Below the pieces are notes generated by a model. That model saw only the letters and a list, made by a program, of their open reading frames with translations. It was not told where the DNA came from and ran no database searches. From Alcanivorax sp. (GTDB lineage Bacteria; Pseudomonadota; Gammaproteobacteria; Pseudomonadales; Alcanivoracaceae): a stretch of 64,000 bases of DNA. Shown here piece after piece: positions 22,301 through 33,056 of the stretch (position 1 is its first letter; each line of letters begins with the position of its first letter). The position numbers were made by a program, and so were the translations under genes. The DNA lies in NCBI RefSeq assembly GCF_014762765.1, contig NZ_JABURH010000131.1, forward strand, positions 1 to 64,000. Reading direction: 5' to 3'.

Positions 22301-22517
22301 AGCGATCCACCCCGGCTGCGTCAAATTCGGCCTGCGACGCCAGATTCACGAGGATTTCCTCTGCGGTCAGATCGCCGACCTCATGCAGAGAAATTTCCAT
22401 ATCCAGGGGTTGGTTAAGGTAGGAATTCAGCTCGTATTCCCCAACCCCTAAAGCCGCCGCAACGCCTGGTGACATGATGACCAGTGCGGTTAAGCCAAAC
22501 CCAAGTTTTCGAAGCAT
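19365..22517 (-). CDS. fimV: FimV/HubP-family polar landmark/pilus assembly protein
   Basis: 1050 aa; N-terminal FimV domain (GVGEYELNSYLNQPLDMEISL), LysM (YTVKASDTMWRIA...GTVLRIP), one TM, long acidic region, C-terminal DLAKAYIDMGDTEGARDILNEVI motif. Confidence 0.93.
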   Translation of the reverse strand: MLRKLGFGLTALVIMSPGVAAALGVGEYELNSYLNQPLDMEISLHEVGDLTAEEILVNLASQAEFDAAGVDRSYFLNRMDFAVELQAGDKALLHITTDQPVREPYLNFLVEFLWPTGRLMREYTVLLDPPSYADSAATTAPTISRVPQPVSRSEQEPQSAPSGPAAQPPTQATSPESSSPATVSGQPVADTGQRNTYTVKASDTMWRIALDNRPAESVSVQQMLVAIQTMNSDAFINNNVNLVREGTVLRIPNEQEVRNISTRSAIVEVADQNRKWREMLEARGIQAPQQRAQLDGSRQVADSDDNESGPTTGQVKLVSPESTAGVDDGDSTGSARDGSANTAVLENELAIRDENLDRLDRENSELKSRLDDLEAQTRTSEQLLKLRNDQIAQLQEELRKLREDQGVAVEGDDPLMDEPTESEVTALDDGSAGGDVDMAAADQESTEPKQGADSDATADANASETATDTDVAGDAAEGVESTESSEQLEGADVVAADGEAEVEKTPEVAKPKPVAPAQPPAQQQGGIVDLLLDNLMYIGLALIAILVLLFLLLRGKKKDDADEEASGALFEDLNDEGQDEFGLNLDDDDVAAGAVSEQDDEAEVPEQGSSQDPLEDVEVYVAYGRYPQAVDFLRNEINKHPQRADLKVRLLELLKEMNDDAAFRQQTSIFAGTSPEVDQAIARLGGSVPSQASDRDDDALSLDDLEMGLSSDLGDDVPTMQADEPEAEAFSIASSDQEKEEQGDQLADFDFELDADEDSDSEDHTLMLDPSGDTASLDDDFSLDFEDDSKTQAEQETPLSDADKKSLGASPVLEFDDVSSSSIGDDTEYGDLNLDDMSLEFDESGDSEDSKEELDLSLDDLDLDGDSGNSTDDTLTDLDLELDAAEKSLAGSADTDDKDDLADLDLEMPADEPTPASEQATSLEDLLGDDDLQLDDQDDSLSLDEEPVQEASPSEAPIPEPEPEAPAAAAEPVDDIEPSPAPQTDSDVLGDEDDFDFLGETDENATKLDLAKAYIDMGDTEGARDILNEVISEGSDQQQAEARELMGQVG

Positions 22518-22681
22518 GGTCGAACCCTTTATTTATTATGTTTCCCGCGCTCAGCCCGATCCCGCGGGCGCTACCGGACGAACCCGAGGCGGCAAGCAGT
22601 CCTATGACGCTGATCACACATTCTGCCCCAGGCAGGGGTCAAAACCTAGAAACCGCGTCACATAATGTCAGTAAGTATCCA

Positions 22682-23695
22682 TTACAGATAGTCTTTTAGC
22701 AACTTCTCGACCACCTTCACCGCATTCAAAGCGGCCCCCCAACGGACATTGTCAGCGACGCTAAAATAGCTCAAACCGCCGCTGCCTTCCATGTCTTCCC
22801 GAGTTCGGCAAATCCGCAGGCGGGGCTCCCCTTCCACCGAAGCCACCGGTGACATGGCCTGAGGGTCATCATTTTCCAGCACTTCCAGGTCGCTCTGCCC
22901 CTCCCAAACGCTCAGGGCCTGAGCCATTGCCAGGGGCTGAATGCTACGAACCGACACACTCTGCCCGTGGCCATAGAAGACCGGCACCCGCACCGTGGTG
23001 ACCTGTACCGACACAGGCTGGTCGGCCAGAACCCGACGGGTTTCCAGCATCAACTTGAGTTCTTCGCTAGTGAAGCCGTTTTCCTGGACCTGTCCGCTCA
23101 CCGGCAGCACATTAAAGGCAATCTGGGCCTGGGCAGCCTCGCTGGGGGACAAGCCGTTGAGCAAACGCACGCTCTGTTGGGCCAGTTGATCCACCCCGCT
23201 TCTTCCGGTGGCTGATACGGCCTGAAACTGGGTCACCAACACTTCCTGCAGAGGAGCCAGATCGGCCAGGGGCTTGAGTGCCCGCACCAGCTGCACGGTG
23301 GCAGCATCAGCACAGGCAACCAGGTTGTTTTCCCGGGCCTGGGCAAGCAGGTCATCATTGACGTCGGCGACCAGCAACGGCACATCGGATTCGTAACGAA
23401 ACGCCGGCGACAGGTCCACCGCCACTGCCCCGGCCTCCGCGGCAATGGGTGCAAGATGCTGGCTGACCGTGGCACCGGCAGCAAACAACGCCACCTCCAC
23501 CTGGGAGAAGTCGAAGTCTTCAGCTTTTTTGACGGTCAACGACTTGCCGGCAAAGGACACCTTGCCGCCGGCTCCATTCTCTGACGCCAGCACAAAGAGG
23601 TCGCCTACCGGAAACTGACGATCTGCAAGCAACTTGATAATAGCCTCACCGACCAGCCCGGTAGCACCGACAATGGCAAGATTGATAGCGCGCAT
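22682..23695 (-). CDS. usg: Aspartate-semialdehyde dehydrogenase-like protein (Usg family)
   Basis: N-terminal Rossmann INLAIVGATGLVGEAIIKLL, QAVSATGRSG; active-site Cys position is Ala (ADAATVQLV). Start taken at MRAINLAI (23695). Confidence 0.88.
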   Translation of the reverse strand: MRAINLAIVGATGLVGEAIIKLLADRQFPVGDLFVLASENGAGGKVSFAGKSLTVKKAEDFDFSQVEVALFAAGATVSQHLAPIAAEAGAVAVDLSPAFRYESDVPLLVADVNDDLLAQARENNLVACADAATVQLVRALKPLADLAPLQEVLVTQFQAVSATGRSGVDQLAQQSVRLLNGLSPSEAAQAQIAFNVLPVSGQVQENGFTSEELKLMLETRRVLADQPVSVQVTTVRVPVFYGHGQSVSVRSIQPLAMAQALSVWEGQSDLEVLENDDPQAMSPVASVEGEPRLRICRTREDMEGSGGLSYFSVADNVRWGAALNAVKVVEKLLKDYL

Positions 23696-23747
23696 AGAAA
23701 CCTCGCAAGAACGATGCTGCAGGGGCGACAATTATCCCCCACAAATA

Positions 23748-23791
23748 CAAACGCGGGCACGGCCTTGATATAACTTAGGCCCTGCCCGCGC
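23748..23791 (-). terminator. Terminator-like hairpin downstream of asd
   Basis: GCGGGCAcGGCC / GGCCcTGCCCGC 12-bp arms (one mismatch) followed on the minus strand by a T-rich stretch. Confidence 0.65.
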
Positions 23792-23820
23792 TTTTCCCAC
23801 TTTCAACTTTTAACTGCTTT

Positions 23821-24933
23821 TTAGCGCTCCATAAGGATGCGCAGCATGCGACGCAGCGGCTCCGCCGCGCCCCACAACAGCTGGTCGCCCACAGTAAAGG
23901 CATTCAGGTACTCGCCGCCCATGTTGAGCTTGCGCAGACGACCCACCGGGATGCTCAAGGTGCCGGTTACCGCTGTGGGGGTGAGATCCCGCAGAGTAGC
24001 CTCTTTCTCGTTGGGCACCACTTTTACCCAGTCATTGGCCTTGCCGATGATGTCGTAGATTTCATCCAGCGGCACATCGCGGGTGAGCTTCACTGTCAGA
24101 GCCTGGGCGTGACAACGCATGGCGCCGATACGCACACAGGTGCCATCCAGAGCAATGGGATCCGCGCCTCGACCCAGGATCTTGTTGGTTTCTGCCTGGG
24201 CCTTCCACTCTTCCTTGCTCTGACCGTTTTCCATTTCCTTGTCGATCCAGGGCAGCAGAGAGCCTGCCAGGGAATGACCGAAATGGTCCGTGGGCAGATC
24301 GCTGCTGCGCATCGTCGCGGCTACCTGGCTATCAATGTCCAGAATCGCACTGGCCGGGTCAGCCAGCTTGTCCGCTACATCGCCATGAATCTTGCCCATC
24401 TGGGCGATCAGCTCGCGCATGTTCTGGGCACCGGCACCGGATGCCGCCTGGTAAGTCTGGGCACTCGCCCATTCGACCAAACCCTCATTGAACAGGCCAC
24501 CCAGGGCCATCAGCATCAGGCTGACGGTGCAGTTGCCACCCACATAATCTTTCACACCCTTATCCAGGGCACTGTCGATCACATTGCGGTTGACCGGGTC
24601 CAGCACGATAACGCTGTTGTCCGCCATACGCAGCGCAGAAGCGGCATCAATCCAGTAACCGTCCCAGCCAGCTTCACGCAGTTTGGGATACACCTCATTG
24701 GTGTAATCGCCACCCTGACAGGTCACGATCACATCCAGGCTTTTCAGCTCATCAATGCTCTTGGCATCGCCCAGGGCAGGAATATCCTTGCCCACATCGG
24801 GGCCCGCCTGTCCGACCTGGGAGGTCGAGAAAAAGACCGGTTCGATATCTGCAAAATCATTTTCGGCAATCATGCGTTCCATAAGAACGGAACCCACCAT
24901 GCCACGCCAGCCGACAAAACCGACTTTCTTCAT
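23821..24933 (-). CDS. asd: Aspartate-semialdehyde dehydrogenase
   Basis: [36 protein letters not shown] with catalytic Cys, gammaproteobacterial long Asd type. Confidence 0.97.
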   Translation of the reverse strand: MKKVGFVGWRGMVGSVLMERMIAENDFADIEPVFFSTSQVGQAGPDVGKDIPALGDAKSIDELKSLDVIVTCQGGDYTNEVYPKLREAGWDGYWIDAASALRMADNSVIVLDPVNRNVIDSALDKGVKDYVGGNCTVSLMLMALGGLFNEGLVEWASAQTYQAASGAGAQNMRELIAQMGKIHGDVADKLADPASAILDIDSQVAATMRSSDLPTDHFGHSLAGSLLPWIDKEMENGQSKEEWKAQAETNKILGRGADPIALDGTCVRIGAMRCHAQALTVKLTRDVPLDEIYDIIGKANDWVKVVPNEKEATLRDLTPTAVTGTLSIPVGRLRKLNMGGEYLNAFTVGDQLLWGAAEPLRRMLRILMER

Positions 24934-24995
24934 TGGAAAACAGTCTCCTGAAAGGATTGCCCTTTCTATCTGTGAATAAACGGGTGAACGCGCTA

Positions 24996-26072
24996 TTACG
25001 CCTGGGCCAGAGCTTCGGCCACGGCGTTACCCATCTCTTCAGTGCCCACTTTGCGAGTGCCCTCGGTGTAGATGTCCGCAGTACGCAACCCCTGATCCAG
25101 CACCCGCTCTACCGCAGCTTCAATGGCATCAGCCACATCGCCGCGCTCCAGGCTGTAACGCATCAGCATGGCCAGCGACATGATGGTCGCCAGCGGGTTG
25201 GCAATACCCTGGCCGGCAATATCCGGTGCCGAGCCGTGGCAGGGTTCGTACAAGCCCTTGCGGTGCTCGTCCAGGGACGCGGAGGGCAGCATTCCGATGG
25301 AGCCGGTGAGCATGGCGGCTTCATCGGAGAGAATGTCACCGAACAGGTTACCGGTGACAATCACATCAAACTGTTTCGGCGCACGCACCAGTTGCATGGC
25401 CGCATTGTCCACATACATGTGAGACAACTCGATCTCCGGGTAGGCCTTGGCCTCCTCGGTGACTACTTCTTTCCACAGTTCAGTGACTTCCAGAACATTG
25501 GCCTTGTCCACTGAACAAACGCGCTTGCCACGCTTCATGGCAAGCTCGAACGCCACCTTGGCGATACGGCGCATTTCCGATTCGGTGTACACGTAAGTAT
25601 TGAAACCCACGCGCTCGCCGTTCTCTTCCTTGATACCGCGGGGCTGACCGAAGTAGATGCCGCCGGTCAGCTCACGAACAATCAGGATATCAAGGCCGGA
25701 AACCACTTCGGGTTTCAGGCTTGAGGCATCCGCCAGCTGCGGAAACAGGATCGCCGGGCGCAGATTGGCAAACAGCCCCAGCGAGGAACGCAGGCGCAGC
25801 AGGCCGCGCTCCGGGCGCTTGTCCCGCTCGATGGTGTCCCACTTGGGGCCACCAATGGAGCCAAACAGGATCGCATCCGCAGCGCGGGCCTTCTCCAAAG
25901 TACCTTCCGGCAGCGGATCACCTTCCGCATCCACCGCCGCGCCGCCCACCAGGGCCTCATCCAGCTCTACATCGAGGCCAAACTTCTGTTTGGCGACATT
26001 CAGCACCTTCACCGCTTCATCCACGATTTCCGGGCCGATACCGTCACCGGGCAACACCAGTACCTTGCTCAT
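24996..26072 (-). CDS. leuB: 3-isopropylmalate dehydrogenase
   Basis: [58 protein letters not shown]. Confidence 0.98.
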   Translation of the reverse strand: MSKVLVLPGDGIGPEIVDEAVKVLNVAKQKFGLDVELDEALVGGAAVDAEGDPLPEGTLEKARAADAILFGSIGGPKWDTIERDKRPERGLLRLRSSLGLFANLRPAILFPQLADASSLKPEVVSGLDILIVRELTGGIYFGQPRGIKEENGERVGFNTYVYTESEMRRIAKVAFELAMKRGKRVCSVDKANVLEVTELWKEVVTEEAKAYPEIELSHMYVDNAAMQLVRAPKQFDVIVTGNLFGDILSDEAAMLTGSIGMLPSASLDEHRKGLYEPCHGSAPDIAGQGIANPLATIMSLAMLMRYSLERGDVADAIEAAVERVLDQGLRTADIYTEGTRKVGTEEMGNAVAEALAQA

Positions 26073-26117
26073 TACCTGCTTCCTGTTACTACTTGATCCA
26101 AGTGCTTGATCGGTTGA

Positions 26118-26558
26118 TTAAAAGTTTTTGCTCACCAGCACATCGTCAGGTGCCGAGGCCTTGACCAGCTCCAGAGTGTAGTCACCCTTGTTGCCGGAAG
26201 ACGGCTTCACCCGCACCTGATAAATACCCTTTTCTTCAAAGGTATGGCGGAATTTACCGAACCGCAGGATGCCGCCCTGATCGGCAAACACTTCCACGGA
26301 ACGCTCACCGGCATCAATGAATACCGATTCCACACCGCCCTGCTCGGAAATCCGGTCACCGTCGACCTTGAAGATTTCAGCCTTGGCAGAGCTACTGGTG
26401 GGCATCTGCCAGCCACCACCGCCATCGCCTTTTTCGGCTACGGAAAGCTGGTTGTCCACGCTCAGTTTGGCCGCGTCATCCGCGTCCGGTTCGTTGTACA
26501 TGCCGGTCGCACAACCGGCCAGAGTCAGTACTGACAGCAAAGATAAAATTCGCAACAT
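26118..26558 (-). CDS. Hypothetical lipoprotein
   Basis: 146 aa; signal peptide with lipobox LTLAGC; between leuB and leuD. Confidence 0.85.
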   Translation of the reverse strand: MLRILSLLSVLTLAGCATGMYNEPDADDAAKLSVDNQLSVAEKGDGGGGWQMPTSSSAKAEIFKVDGDRISEQGGVESVFIDAGERSVEVFADQGGILRFGKFRHTFEEKGIYQVRVKPSSGNKGDYTLELVKASAPDDVLVSKNF

Positions 26559-26600
26559 GTGTCGCCTCCTTGTTTTTTCTTTTAATGGTCCCGGACTTTG

Positions 26601-27239
26601 TTACTGGAAAATCCAGGGTTCCCGCTCGGCGCGGCGTGCTTCATAGGCACGGATGGTGTCTGCCTCGTTGAGCGTGAGGCCGATTTCATCCAGACCGTTC
26701 AGCAGACAATGCTTGCGAAACTCATCAATCTCGAACGACAACGGCTCCCCGCTTTCCGGGATCACCTGCTGTTGCTCCAGATCGACTGTGATTCGGAAGC
26801 CTTCCTTCCCTTCCACCGCTCTGAACAGGGCTTCCACGTTATCCTCAGACAACACAATGGGCAACAACCCGTTTTTAAAGCAGTTGTTGTAGAAGATATC
26901 CGCAAAGCTGGGCGCGATGATGGCCTTGAAACCAAAATCCATCAGCGCCCAGGGGGCATGCTCACGGCTGGAGCCGCACCCGAAGTTGCGACGGGTAAGC
27001 AAAATGCTGGCACCCTGATAACGGGACTGATTCAGCACAAAATCTTCGTTTTTCGGGCGCTGACTGCTGTCCTGGCCGGGGAACCCTTCATCCAGATAGC
27101 GCCACTCATCAAACAGATTCGGCCCGAAACCGGTGCGTTTGATGGACTTGAGAAACTGCTTGGGAATGATCTGGTCGGTATCCACATTGGCACGATCCAA
27201 CGGCGCAACCAGCCCTTCCTGACGAATAAATTTTTCCAT
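26601..27239 (-). CDS. leuD: 3-isopropylmalate dehydratase small subunit
   Basis: [31 protein letters not shown]; start taken at MEKFIRQEG. Confidence 0.97.
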   Translation of the reverse strand: MEKFIRQEGLVAPLDRANVDTDQIIPKQFLKSIKRTGFGPNLFDEWRYLDEGFPGQDSSQRPKNEDFVLNQSRYQGASILLTRRNFGCGSSREHAPWALMDFGFKAIIAPSFADIFYNNCFKNGLLPIVLSEDNVEALFRAVEGKEGFRITVDLEQQQVIPESGEPLSFEIDEFRKHCLLNGLDEIGLTLNEADTIRAYEARRAEREPWIFQ

Positions 27240-27249
27240 GATCTGCTCC

Positions 27250-28668
27250 TCAGGCCCGGTCGAGTTCGCGAATATCCACAAAATGGCCAGCGACTGCGGC
27301 AGCCGCTGCCATGGCCGGACTCACCAGATGTGTGCGACCACCATTGCCCTGACGGCCTTCGAAATTACGGTTGGATGTGGACGCACAGTGTTCTCCAGCT
27401 TCCAGGCGATCCGGGTTCATGGCCAGACACATGGAACAGCCCGGCTCCCGCCATTCGAAGCCCGCTTCGATAAAGACCTTGTCCAGCCCTTCCTTCTCCG
27501 CCTGCTGCTTGACCAGACCCGAACCCGGAACTACCAGCACCTGCTTGACGGAATCCGCTTTTTTTCGGCCCTTGGCCACCTCGGCGGCGGCTCGCAAGTC
27601 TTCAATACGTGAGTTGGTGCAGGAACCGATGAAGACCCGGTCAACCTGGATATCCGTGACCGGAACACCCGGTTTCAGCCCCATGTACTCATAGGCCCGC
27701 TGCATGCCGGAACGCTTCACCTCATCGCTTTCGGCCTGCGGGTCCGGCAACATGCCATCCACCGGCACCACCATCTCGGGACTGGTGCCCCAGGACACCT
27801 GCGGACGGATATCCGCCGCATCAATATTCACTTCCGCGTCGAACTCGGCATCCGCGTCGGATACCAGCGTGCGCCAGTAATCCACCGCCTTATCCCAGTC
27901 CTCACCTTTCGGCGCAAAGGGGCGGCCTTCCACGTAATCGATAGTGGTCTGATCCACCGCCACCATGCCGGCACGGGCGCCAGCCTCAATGGCCATGTTG
28001 CAGATGGTCATGCGCCCTTCCAGGGACAAACCGCGAATGGCGCTGCCAGCGAATTCAATGGCGTAGCCAGTACCGCCGGCGGTGCCGATGACACCGATAA
28101 TATGCAACACCACATCCTTGGCAGTGACACCAGGCCCCAGATCCCCTTCCACGGCCACGCGCATGTTCTTCATCTTCTTGGCCACCAGGGTCTGGGTGGC
28201 CAGCACATGCTCTACCTCACTGGTGCCGATACCATGGGCCAGACAGGCCAGCGCACCGTTGGTGGAAGTATGGGAATCACCACAAACCACAGTCATGCCA
28301 GGCAGCACAGCTCCCTGCTCCGGAGCCATCACGTGAACGATACCCTGGCGTACATCGCCAATGCCGAACTCGGTAATACCAAACTCTTTGGTATTGTCCT
28401 GCAGGGTCTGCACCTGGATCCGGGAGGTATCATCCACGATCTCAGCCGCCGATTTGAACGGCGTGGTGGGCACGTTGTGATCAATGGTGGCCACGCTGGC
28501 GCCGGTGCGCCAGGGTTTACGACCGGCCAGACGCAGCCCCTCAAACGCTTGGGGCGAGGTCACCTCATGGATGATCTGGCGATCTATATAGATCAGGGCG
28601 GAGCCATCCTCACGCTCGGTGACGAGATGAGCGTCCCACAATTTGTCATAGAGGGTCTTGCCGGCCAT
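27250..28668 (-). CDS. leuC: 3-isopropylmalate dehydratase large subunit
   Basis: [48 protein letters not shown]; start taken at [16 protein letters not shown]. Confidence 0.97.
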   Translation of the reverse strand: MAGKTLYDKLWDAHLVTEREDGSALIYIDRQIIHEVTSPQAFEGLRLAGRKPWRTGASVATIDHNVPTTPFKSAAEIVDDTSRIQVQTLQDNTKEFGITEFGIGDVRQGIVHVMAPEQGAVLPGMTVVCGDSHTSTNGALACLAHGIGTSEVEHVLATQTLVAKKMKNMRVAVEGDLGPGVTAKDVVLHIIGVIGTAGGTGYAIEFAGSAIRGLSLEGRMTICNMAIEAGARAGMVAVDQTTIDYVEGRPFAPKGEDWDKAVDYWRTLVSDADAEFDAEVNIDAADIRPQVSWGTSPEMVVPVDGMLPDPQAESDEVKRSGMQRAYEYMGLKPGVPVTDIQVDRVFIGSCTNSRIEDLRAAAEVAKGRKKADSVKQVLVVPGSGLVKQQAEKEGLDKVFIEAGFEWREPGCSMCLAMNPDRLEAGEHCASTSNRNFEGRQGNGGRTHLVSPAMAAAAAVAGHFVDIRELDRA

Positions 28669-28780
28669 GCTTCTCTCCCTACGCCGCACTGCAGCAACTT
28701 CACCATTGCGACTGGTTTGTCAATAACGATTAATGTAGGGTTCACCCATCAATAAATCCAATTCATATTTTTCATTTTTA

Positions 28781-28799
28781 AGATAACCAATTATTATCT
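28781..28799. promoter_or_regulatory. Putative LysR-type regulator binding dyad between lysR and leuC
   Basis: AGATAA-N7-TTATCT perfect inverted repeat, 28 bp upstream of the divergent LysR start. Confidence 0.4.
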
Positions 28800-28827
28800 C
28801 GCAACCGAACAACTGGATGCCCCGGGA

Positions 28828-29703
28828 ATGATAGATACGCCGACCCTCAGCGCCTTCATGGCGGTGGCCGAAACCGGCTCGTTTTCTGCCGCCGCAGAGC
28901 GCCTCTACATCACCCAGCCTGCGATCAGCAAACGTATCGCCCTGCTAGAACAGCAGCTGGGCGCTCGCCTGTTTGATCGGGTGGGTCGTCAGATCCAGCT
29001 CACCGAAGCAGGTCGTTCCCTATTACCACGGGCCCGCCAGGTTCTGATGGATGTGGAAGACATGGCCCGGGCCATTCACGATCTGTCCGGTTCGGTCACC
29101 GGCAAACTGCGTATCGGCACCAGCCACCATATCGGCCTGCATCGCCTGCCGCCGGTACTGCGACAGTTCTCCCGGGACTATCCAAAGGTAGAGCTGGACA
29201 TTCATTTTATCGATTCGGAAGAAGCCTGGGAGGGGGTGCTGCACGGGGAACTGGAAATGGGTGTGGTTACCCTGCCCCCACAGCCAGATGATCGCCTGCA
29301 GAGTGATGTAATCTGGCGCGACCCTCTGGTGTTCATGTGCGCACCAGAGCATCCGCTGGCAAAGGTGGAAAATATCACCCTCGAAACCCTTACCGGCTAC
29401 AGTGCCATTCTGCCGTCACCGGTCACCTTTACCCGCGGCATTGTAGAGAGATTATTTGACGAGCATAACCTGAAGCTCAATATCGCCATGTCTACCAATT
29501 ACCTGGAAACCATCCACATGATGGTGTCCATCGGTCTGGGCTGGAGCGTACTGCCGGCCACCATGGTAGATGGCTCTGTGGTAGAACTGGCCGTGGATGT
29601 ACCGTTGCCGGAGCGGGAGCTGGGGGTGGTTATCCACCCGGCCCGCACCCGCTCCAATGCCGCCAAGGCATTTTTGCAGGCACTGGAAGCATCCGGGCTG
29701 TAA
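28828..29703 (+). CDS. LysR-family transcriptional regulator
   Basis: HTH LSAFMAVAETGSFSAAAERLYITQPAISKRIALLEQQLGARLFDRVGR; divergent from leuC. Confidence 0.96.
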   Translation: MIDTPTLSAFMAVAETGSFSAAAERLYITQPAISKRIALLEQQLGARLFDRVGRQIQLTEAGRSLLPRARQVLMDVEDMARAIHDLSGSVTGKLRIGTSHHIGLHRLPPVLRQFSRDYPKVELDIHFIDSEEAWEGVLHGELEMGVVTLPPQPDDRLQSDVIWRDPLVFMCAPEHPLAKVENITLETLTGYSAILPSPVTFTRGIVERLFDEHNLKLNIAMSTNYLETIHMMVSIGLGWSVLPATMVDGSVVELAVDVPLPERELGVVIHPARTRSNAAKAFLQALEASGL

Positions 29704-29707
29704 CGCC

Positions 29708-30859
29708 TCAATCCGCTCTGTTGGAGCTGGTCACACCGCCCACGATCAGCAACATGGCCGCCAATAGCGCGGCCAATGCCGCTCCGTAAAAGAGATTCAC
29801 CCCCCACTGCTGCCAGAAAAAGCCGGACAATCCGGCCCCCGCAGCCCAGCCAGCACCAAAACCCAGGCTTGAATACAGGGCTTGACCCTGGCCGCCCAGC
29901 GACGCCCCGAACTGCCTGTGCACCCAGGCGATACTGGCCGCGTGAAAGCTGCCAAAACTGGCGGCGTGGAGCAGCTGGGCAAACGCCAGCCATAACAACG
30001 AATCGGCCACCACCCCAATCAGCAGCCAACGCAGAGCTGCCAACAGCAGACTGGCGACCAGAATCCAGGGAATGGAGAAACGCCGCATCAACCGATGCAT
30101 GATCAGAAACAGCCCCACTTCTGCCAGTACCCCCAGCGCCCACAGGCCACCCACCACGAATTTGCTGAACCCCAGATCCTGCAGATAGATGCTATAGAAG
30201 GTGTAGTAAGGCCCATGAGAGAGTTGCATCAGAAAAGCCGATATCAGAAACAGGGAAACGGCCGGGCGGCGCAACACGCCCCACACAGATGGCCCACCCT
30301 CTTCCCGGTGACGCGCCTGCCCGTCGTCCGCCGGCAAGGTCAGCGTACCCAGCCAGAGCAACCACAACAGCGCGCTTAACACCCAGGGCAGCAGGTCAGT
30401 GCCAAGTCGGTCCAGCGCCTCGCCAAGCATCAGCACCGCCAGGATAAACCCCACCGATCCCCACAGGCGCACCAGACTGTAACGGTGAGATTGACGCCCC
30501 AGAGACTGCAGGGTGAGCACTTCAAACTGTGCCAGTACCGCGTTCCAGAAGAAACTGAACGACACCAGCAGTGCCGCCATGGACCAGAACTGATCGACCC
30601 AGAACACCGGCAAGAACACGATCGCCGCCAGCAGGTTGCCAGTACGGATGATACGCAGCCGCTGGCCGCTACGATCCGCCAGCCACCCCCACAGGTTAGG
30701 CGCACCAATCTTGGTCAGCTGCGGAATGGCCATCAGCAAGCCGATGGCAGCAGCACTGAAACCCAGGTCCTTCAGGTACAGGGACCAGTAAGGCACCAGG
30801 GTGCCCAGCAGTCCGAAATAGAGGAAATAGAAGCCTGACAGTCGCCAGTAATAGGGCAT
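29708..30859 (-). CDS. MFS transporter (phenylpropionate/HcaT-like subfamily)
   Basis: About 12 hydrophobic segments; PYYWRLSGFYFLYFGLLGTLVPYWSLYLKDLGFSAAAIGLLMAIPQLTKI. Confidence 0.88.
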   Translation of the reverse strand: MPYYWRLSGFYFLYFGLLGTLVPYWSLYLKDLGFSAAAIGLLMAIPQLTKIGAPNLWGWLADRSGQRLRIIRTGNLLAAIVFLPVFWVDQFWSMAALLVSFSFFWNAVLAQFEVLTLQSLGRQSHRYSLVRLWGSVGFILAVLMLGEALDRLGTDLLPWVLSALLWLLWLGTLTLPADDGQARHREEGGPSVWGVLRRPAVSLFLISAFLMQLSHGPYYTFYSIYLQDLGFSKFVVGGLWALGVLAEVGLFLIMHRLMRRFSIPWILVASLLLAALRWLLIGVVADSLLWLAFAQLLHAASFGSFHAASIAWVHRQFGASLGGQGQALYSSLGFGAGWAAGAGLSGFFWQQWGVNLFYGAALAALLAAMLLIVGGVTSSNRAD

Positions 30860-30968
30860 CAGAAAACACAGTCCTTTGCCAAAACCGGTACATGGAGAGC
30901 CAGAAAGATACCAACGGCAACCTGTAACCCGCACAGGCTGCCGCTGGAATCCCCCATTGTCTTCTTAC

Positions 30969-32060
30969 TTACCCTGGAATCGGCGGGAAAGGCGGTTTCA
31001 CATCACCATTCTGGCCCCTGTGGCGCAGGCAGTGATCCATCAGCACCAGCGCCAGCATGGCTTCGGCGATGGGGGTGGCGCGCACACCAACGCATGGATC
31101 ATGCCGCCCCTTGGTAACCACTTCCACCGGCTTGCCTTGCAGATCAATACTCTTGCCGGGAATCAGAATGCTTGAGGTGGGCTTGAGTGCCATGGCCACA
31201 CGGATGGTCTGACCGGAGCTGATACCCCCGAGCACGCCGCCGGCGTGGTTGCTGAGGAACCCTTCCGGAGTCATCTCGTCGCGGTGTTGTTCGCCGCGCT
31301 GGTTGACCACCGCAAAGCCGTCACCCACTTCCACACCCTTGACAGCGTTGATGGACATCATCGCTTTGGCCAGGTCCGCATCGATACGATCAAACACCGG
31401 CTCGCCCCAACCCGGCGGAACGCCATCGGCAAACACTTCCACCCGCGCACCAATGGAAGAGCCATCCTTGCGCAGGGCATTAATCAGTGCTTCCAGCTCC
31501 GGCACCTTGGCCGTGTCCGGGAAAAAGAAGGGGTTGCTGTTTACCGAGCCCCAGTCGAACTGCTCCGCTTTCACCTCACCGATCTGGGTACAACCACCGT
31601 AGATGCGAATGCCCAGCGTCTGTTCGAGGTACTTGCGGGCAATGGCCCCGGCCGCCACGCGCATGGCAGTTTCCCGAGCAGAGGAGCGACCGCCGCCCCG
31701 GTAATCGCGGAAGCCGTATTTCTGGGTATAGGTATAGTCCGCATGCCCGGGCCGGAAGGTGGTAGCGATATCGGAATAGTCCTTGGACTTCTGATCCGTG
31801 TTTTCGATCAGCAAGCCGATGGAGGTGCCGGTGGTCTTGCCCTCGAACACCCCGGAAAGGATCTTCACTTGATCCGGCTCGCGGCGCTGGGTGGTGTACT
31901 TACTGGTACCGGGCTTGCGCCGGTCCAGCTCCACCTGCAAGTCTTCCTCGCTGATTTCCAGCCCCGGCGGGCAGCCATCCACGATGGCCCCCAGTGCCAG
32001 GCCATGACTCTCACCAAAGGTGGTGATGCGAAAACGTTCACCGAAACTGTTGCCGGACAT
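30969..32060 (-). CDS. aroC: Chorismate synthase
   Basis: [55 protein letters not shown]. Confidence 0.98.
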   Translation of the reverse strand: MSGNSFGERFRITTFGESHGLALGAIVDGCPPGLEISEEDLQVELDRRKPGTSKYTTQRREPDQVKILSGVFEGKTTGTSIGLLIENTDQKSKDYSDIATTFRPGHADYTYTQKYGFRDYRGGGRSSARETAMRVAAGAIARKYLEQTLGIRIYGGCTQIGEVKAEQFDWGSVNSNPFFFPDTAKVPELEALINALRKDGSSIGARVEVFADGVPPGWGEPVFDRIDADLAKAMMSINAVKGVEVGDGFAVVNQRGEQHRDEMTPEGFLSNHAGGVLGGISSGQTIRVAMALKPTSSILIPGKSIDLQGKPVEVVTKGRHDPCVGVRATPIAEAMLALVLMDHCLRHRGQNGDVKPPFPPIPG

Positions 32061-32129
32061 GCGGATCCTCAAAAAGCATTGGGCCATTGTTTGCCCTCTC
32101 ACCCGCAAGGCGAGAGACGCGTCAGCGGC

Positions 32130-33056
32130 TCAGGAAGAAAACTGTTCGCGATATTCTAGCAGCTGTTGGCGGGTAAGCATGAATACCCCATGGCCGCCAC
32201 GCTCGAATTCGAACCAGAAGAAAGGCACCTGCGGCCACTGATTGATCATGGCTTCCCAGCTATTACCCACCTCCACAATCAATACCCCGTGCTCGGTAAG
32301 CTGATCAGGGGCATCGAGCAGCAGGCGGCGAGTAAAGTCCAGGCCATCGTCCCCTGAAGCCAGCGCCAGCTCCGGTTCGTGGCGGTATTCATCCGGCAGG
32401 CTGGCCATATCTTGCGCATCCACGTAAGGCGGATTGGAGACAATCAGGTCGTAGGGGCCACCCACCTGGGCCAGGCCATCGGAATGCAGAGCTCTCACCT
32501 GCCCTTCCAGGCCGTGCCGGCGGATGTTGTCCTCACAGACCGCCAGGGCATCGTCACTGATATCACTACCATCCACCCGGGCATGCTCGAAGGCATAGGC
32601 ACAGGCAATGGCAATACACCCGCTGCCGGTACACAGATCCAGCACCGCATGGACCTGATCCGGTTCTACCCAGGGAGTGAAGGATTGCTCGATCAGTTCC
32701 GCCAGCGGTGAGCGGGGAATCAGCACCCTCTCGTCCACGTAAAAGGGCAACCCGCAAAACCAGGCTTCATGGGTCAGGTAAGGGACCGGCACCCGCTCGT
32801 TCACACGCCGAGACAGGAGCTCCAGGTAGTCACTGACTTCAGAGGGCAACAAGCGGGCGTCAAGGATACGTGGGTCACTTTGCAGCGGCAGGGACAAGGT
32901 GTGCATCAGCAAGGCCAGCGCCTCGTCCCAGGGATCATCATTACCGTGACCAAAGAAGACCTCGCCGGCACGCAGGGCGCTCTCCCCGAAACGCAGGCAA
33001 TCCCTGACTGTCTGCAGGGTGGTAACGGCTTCTTTGTGTTGTTGCGGGCTAATCAC
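32130..33056 (-). CDS. prmB: Ribosomal protein uL3 glutamine methyltransferase
   Basis: ERVPVPYLTHEAWFCGLPFYVDERVLIPRSPLAELIE, VLDLCTGSGCIAIA, LIVSNPPYVD. GTG start at 33056 preferred because GAGGAGG lies just upstream; the ORF track extends to 33134. Confidence 0.93.
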   Translation of the reverse strand: MISPQQHKEAVTTLQTVRDCLRFGESALRAGEVFFGHGNDDPWDEALALLMHTLSLPLQSDPRILDARLLPSEVSDYLELLSRRVNERVPVPYLTHEAWFCGLPFYVDERVLIPRSPLAELIEQSFTPWVEPDQVHAVLDLCTGSGCIAIACAYAFEHARVDGSDISDDALAVCEDNIRRHGLEGQVRALHSDGLAQVGGPYDLIVSNPPYVDAQDMASLPDEYRHEPELALASGDDGLDFTRRLLLDAPDQLTEHGVLIVEVGNSWEAMINQWPQVPFFWFEFERGGHGVFMLTRQQLLEYREQFSS

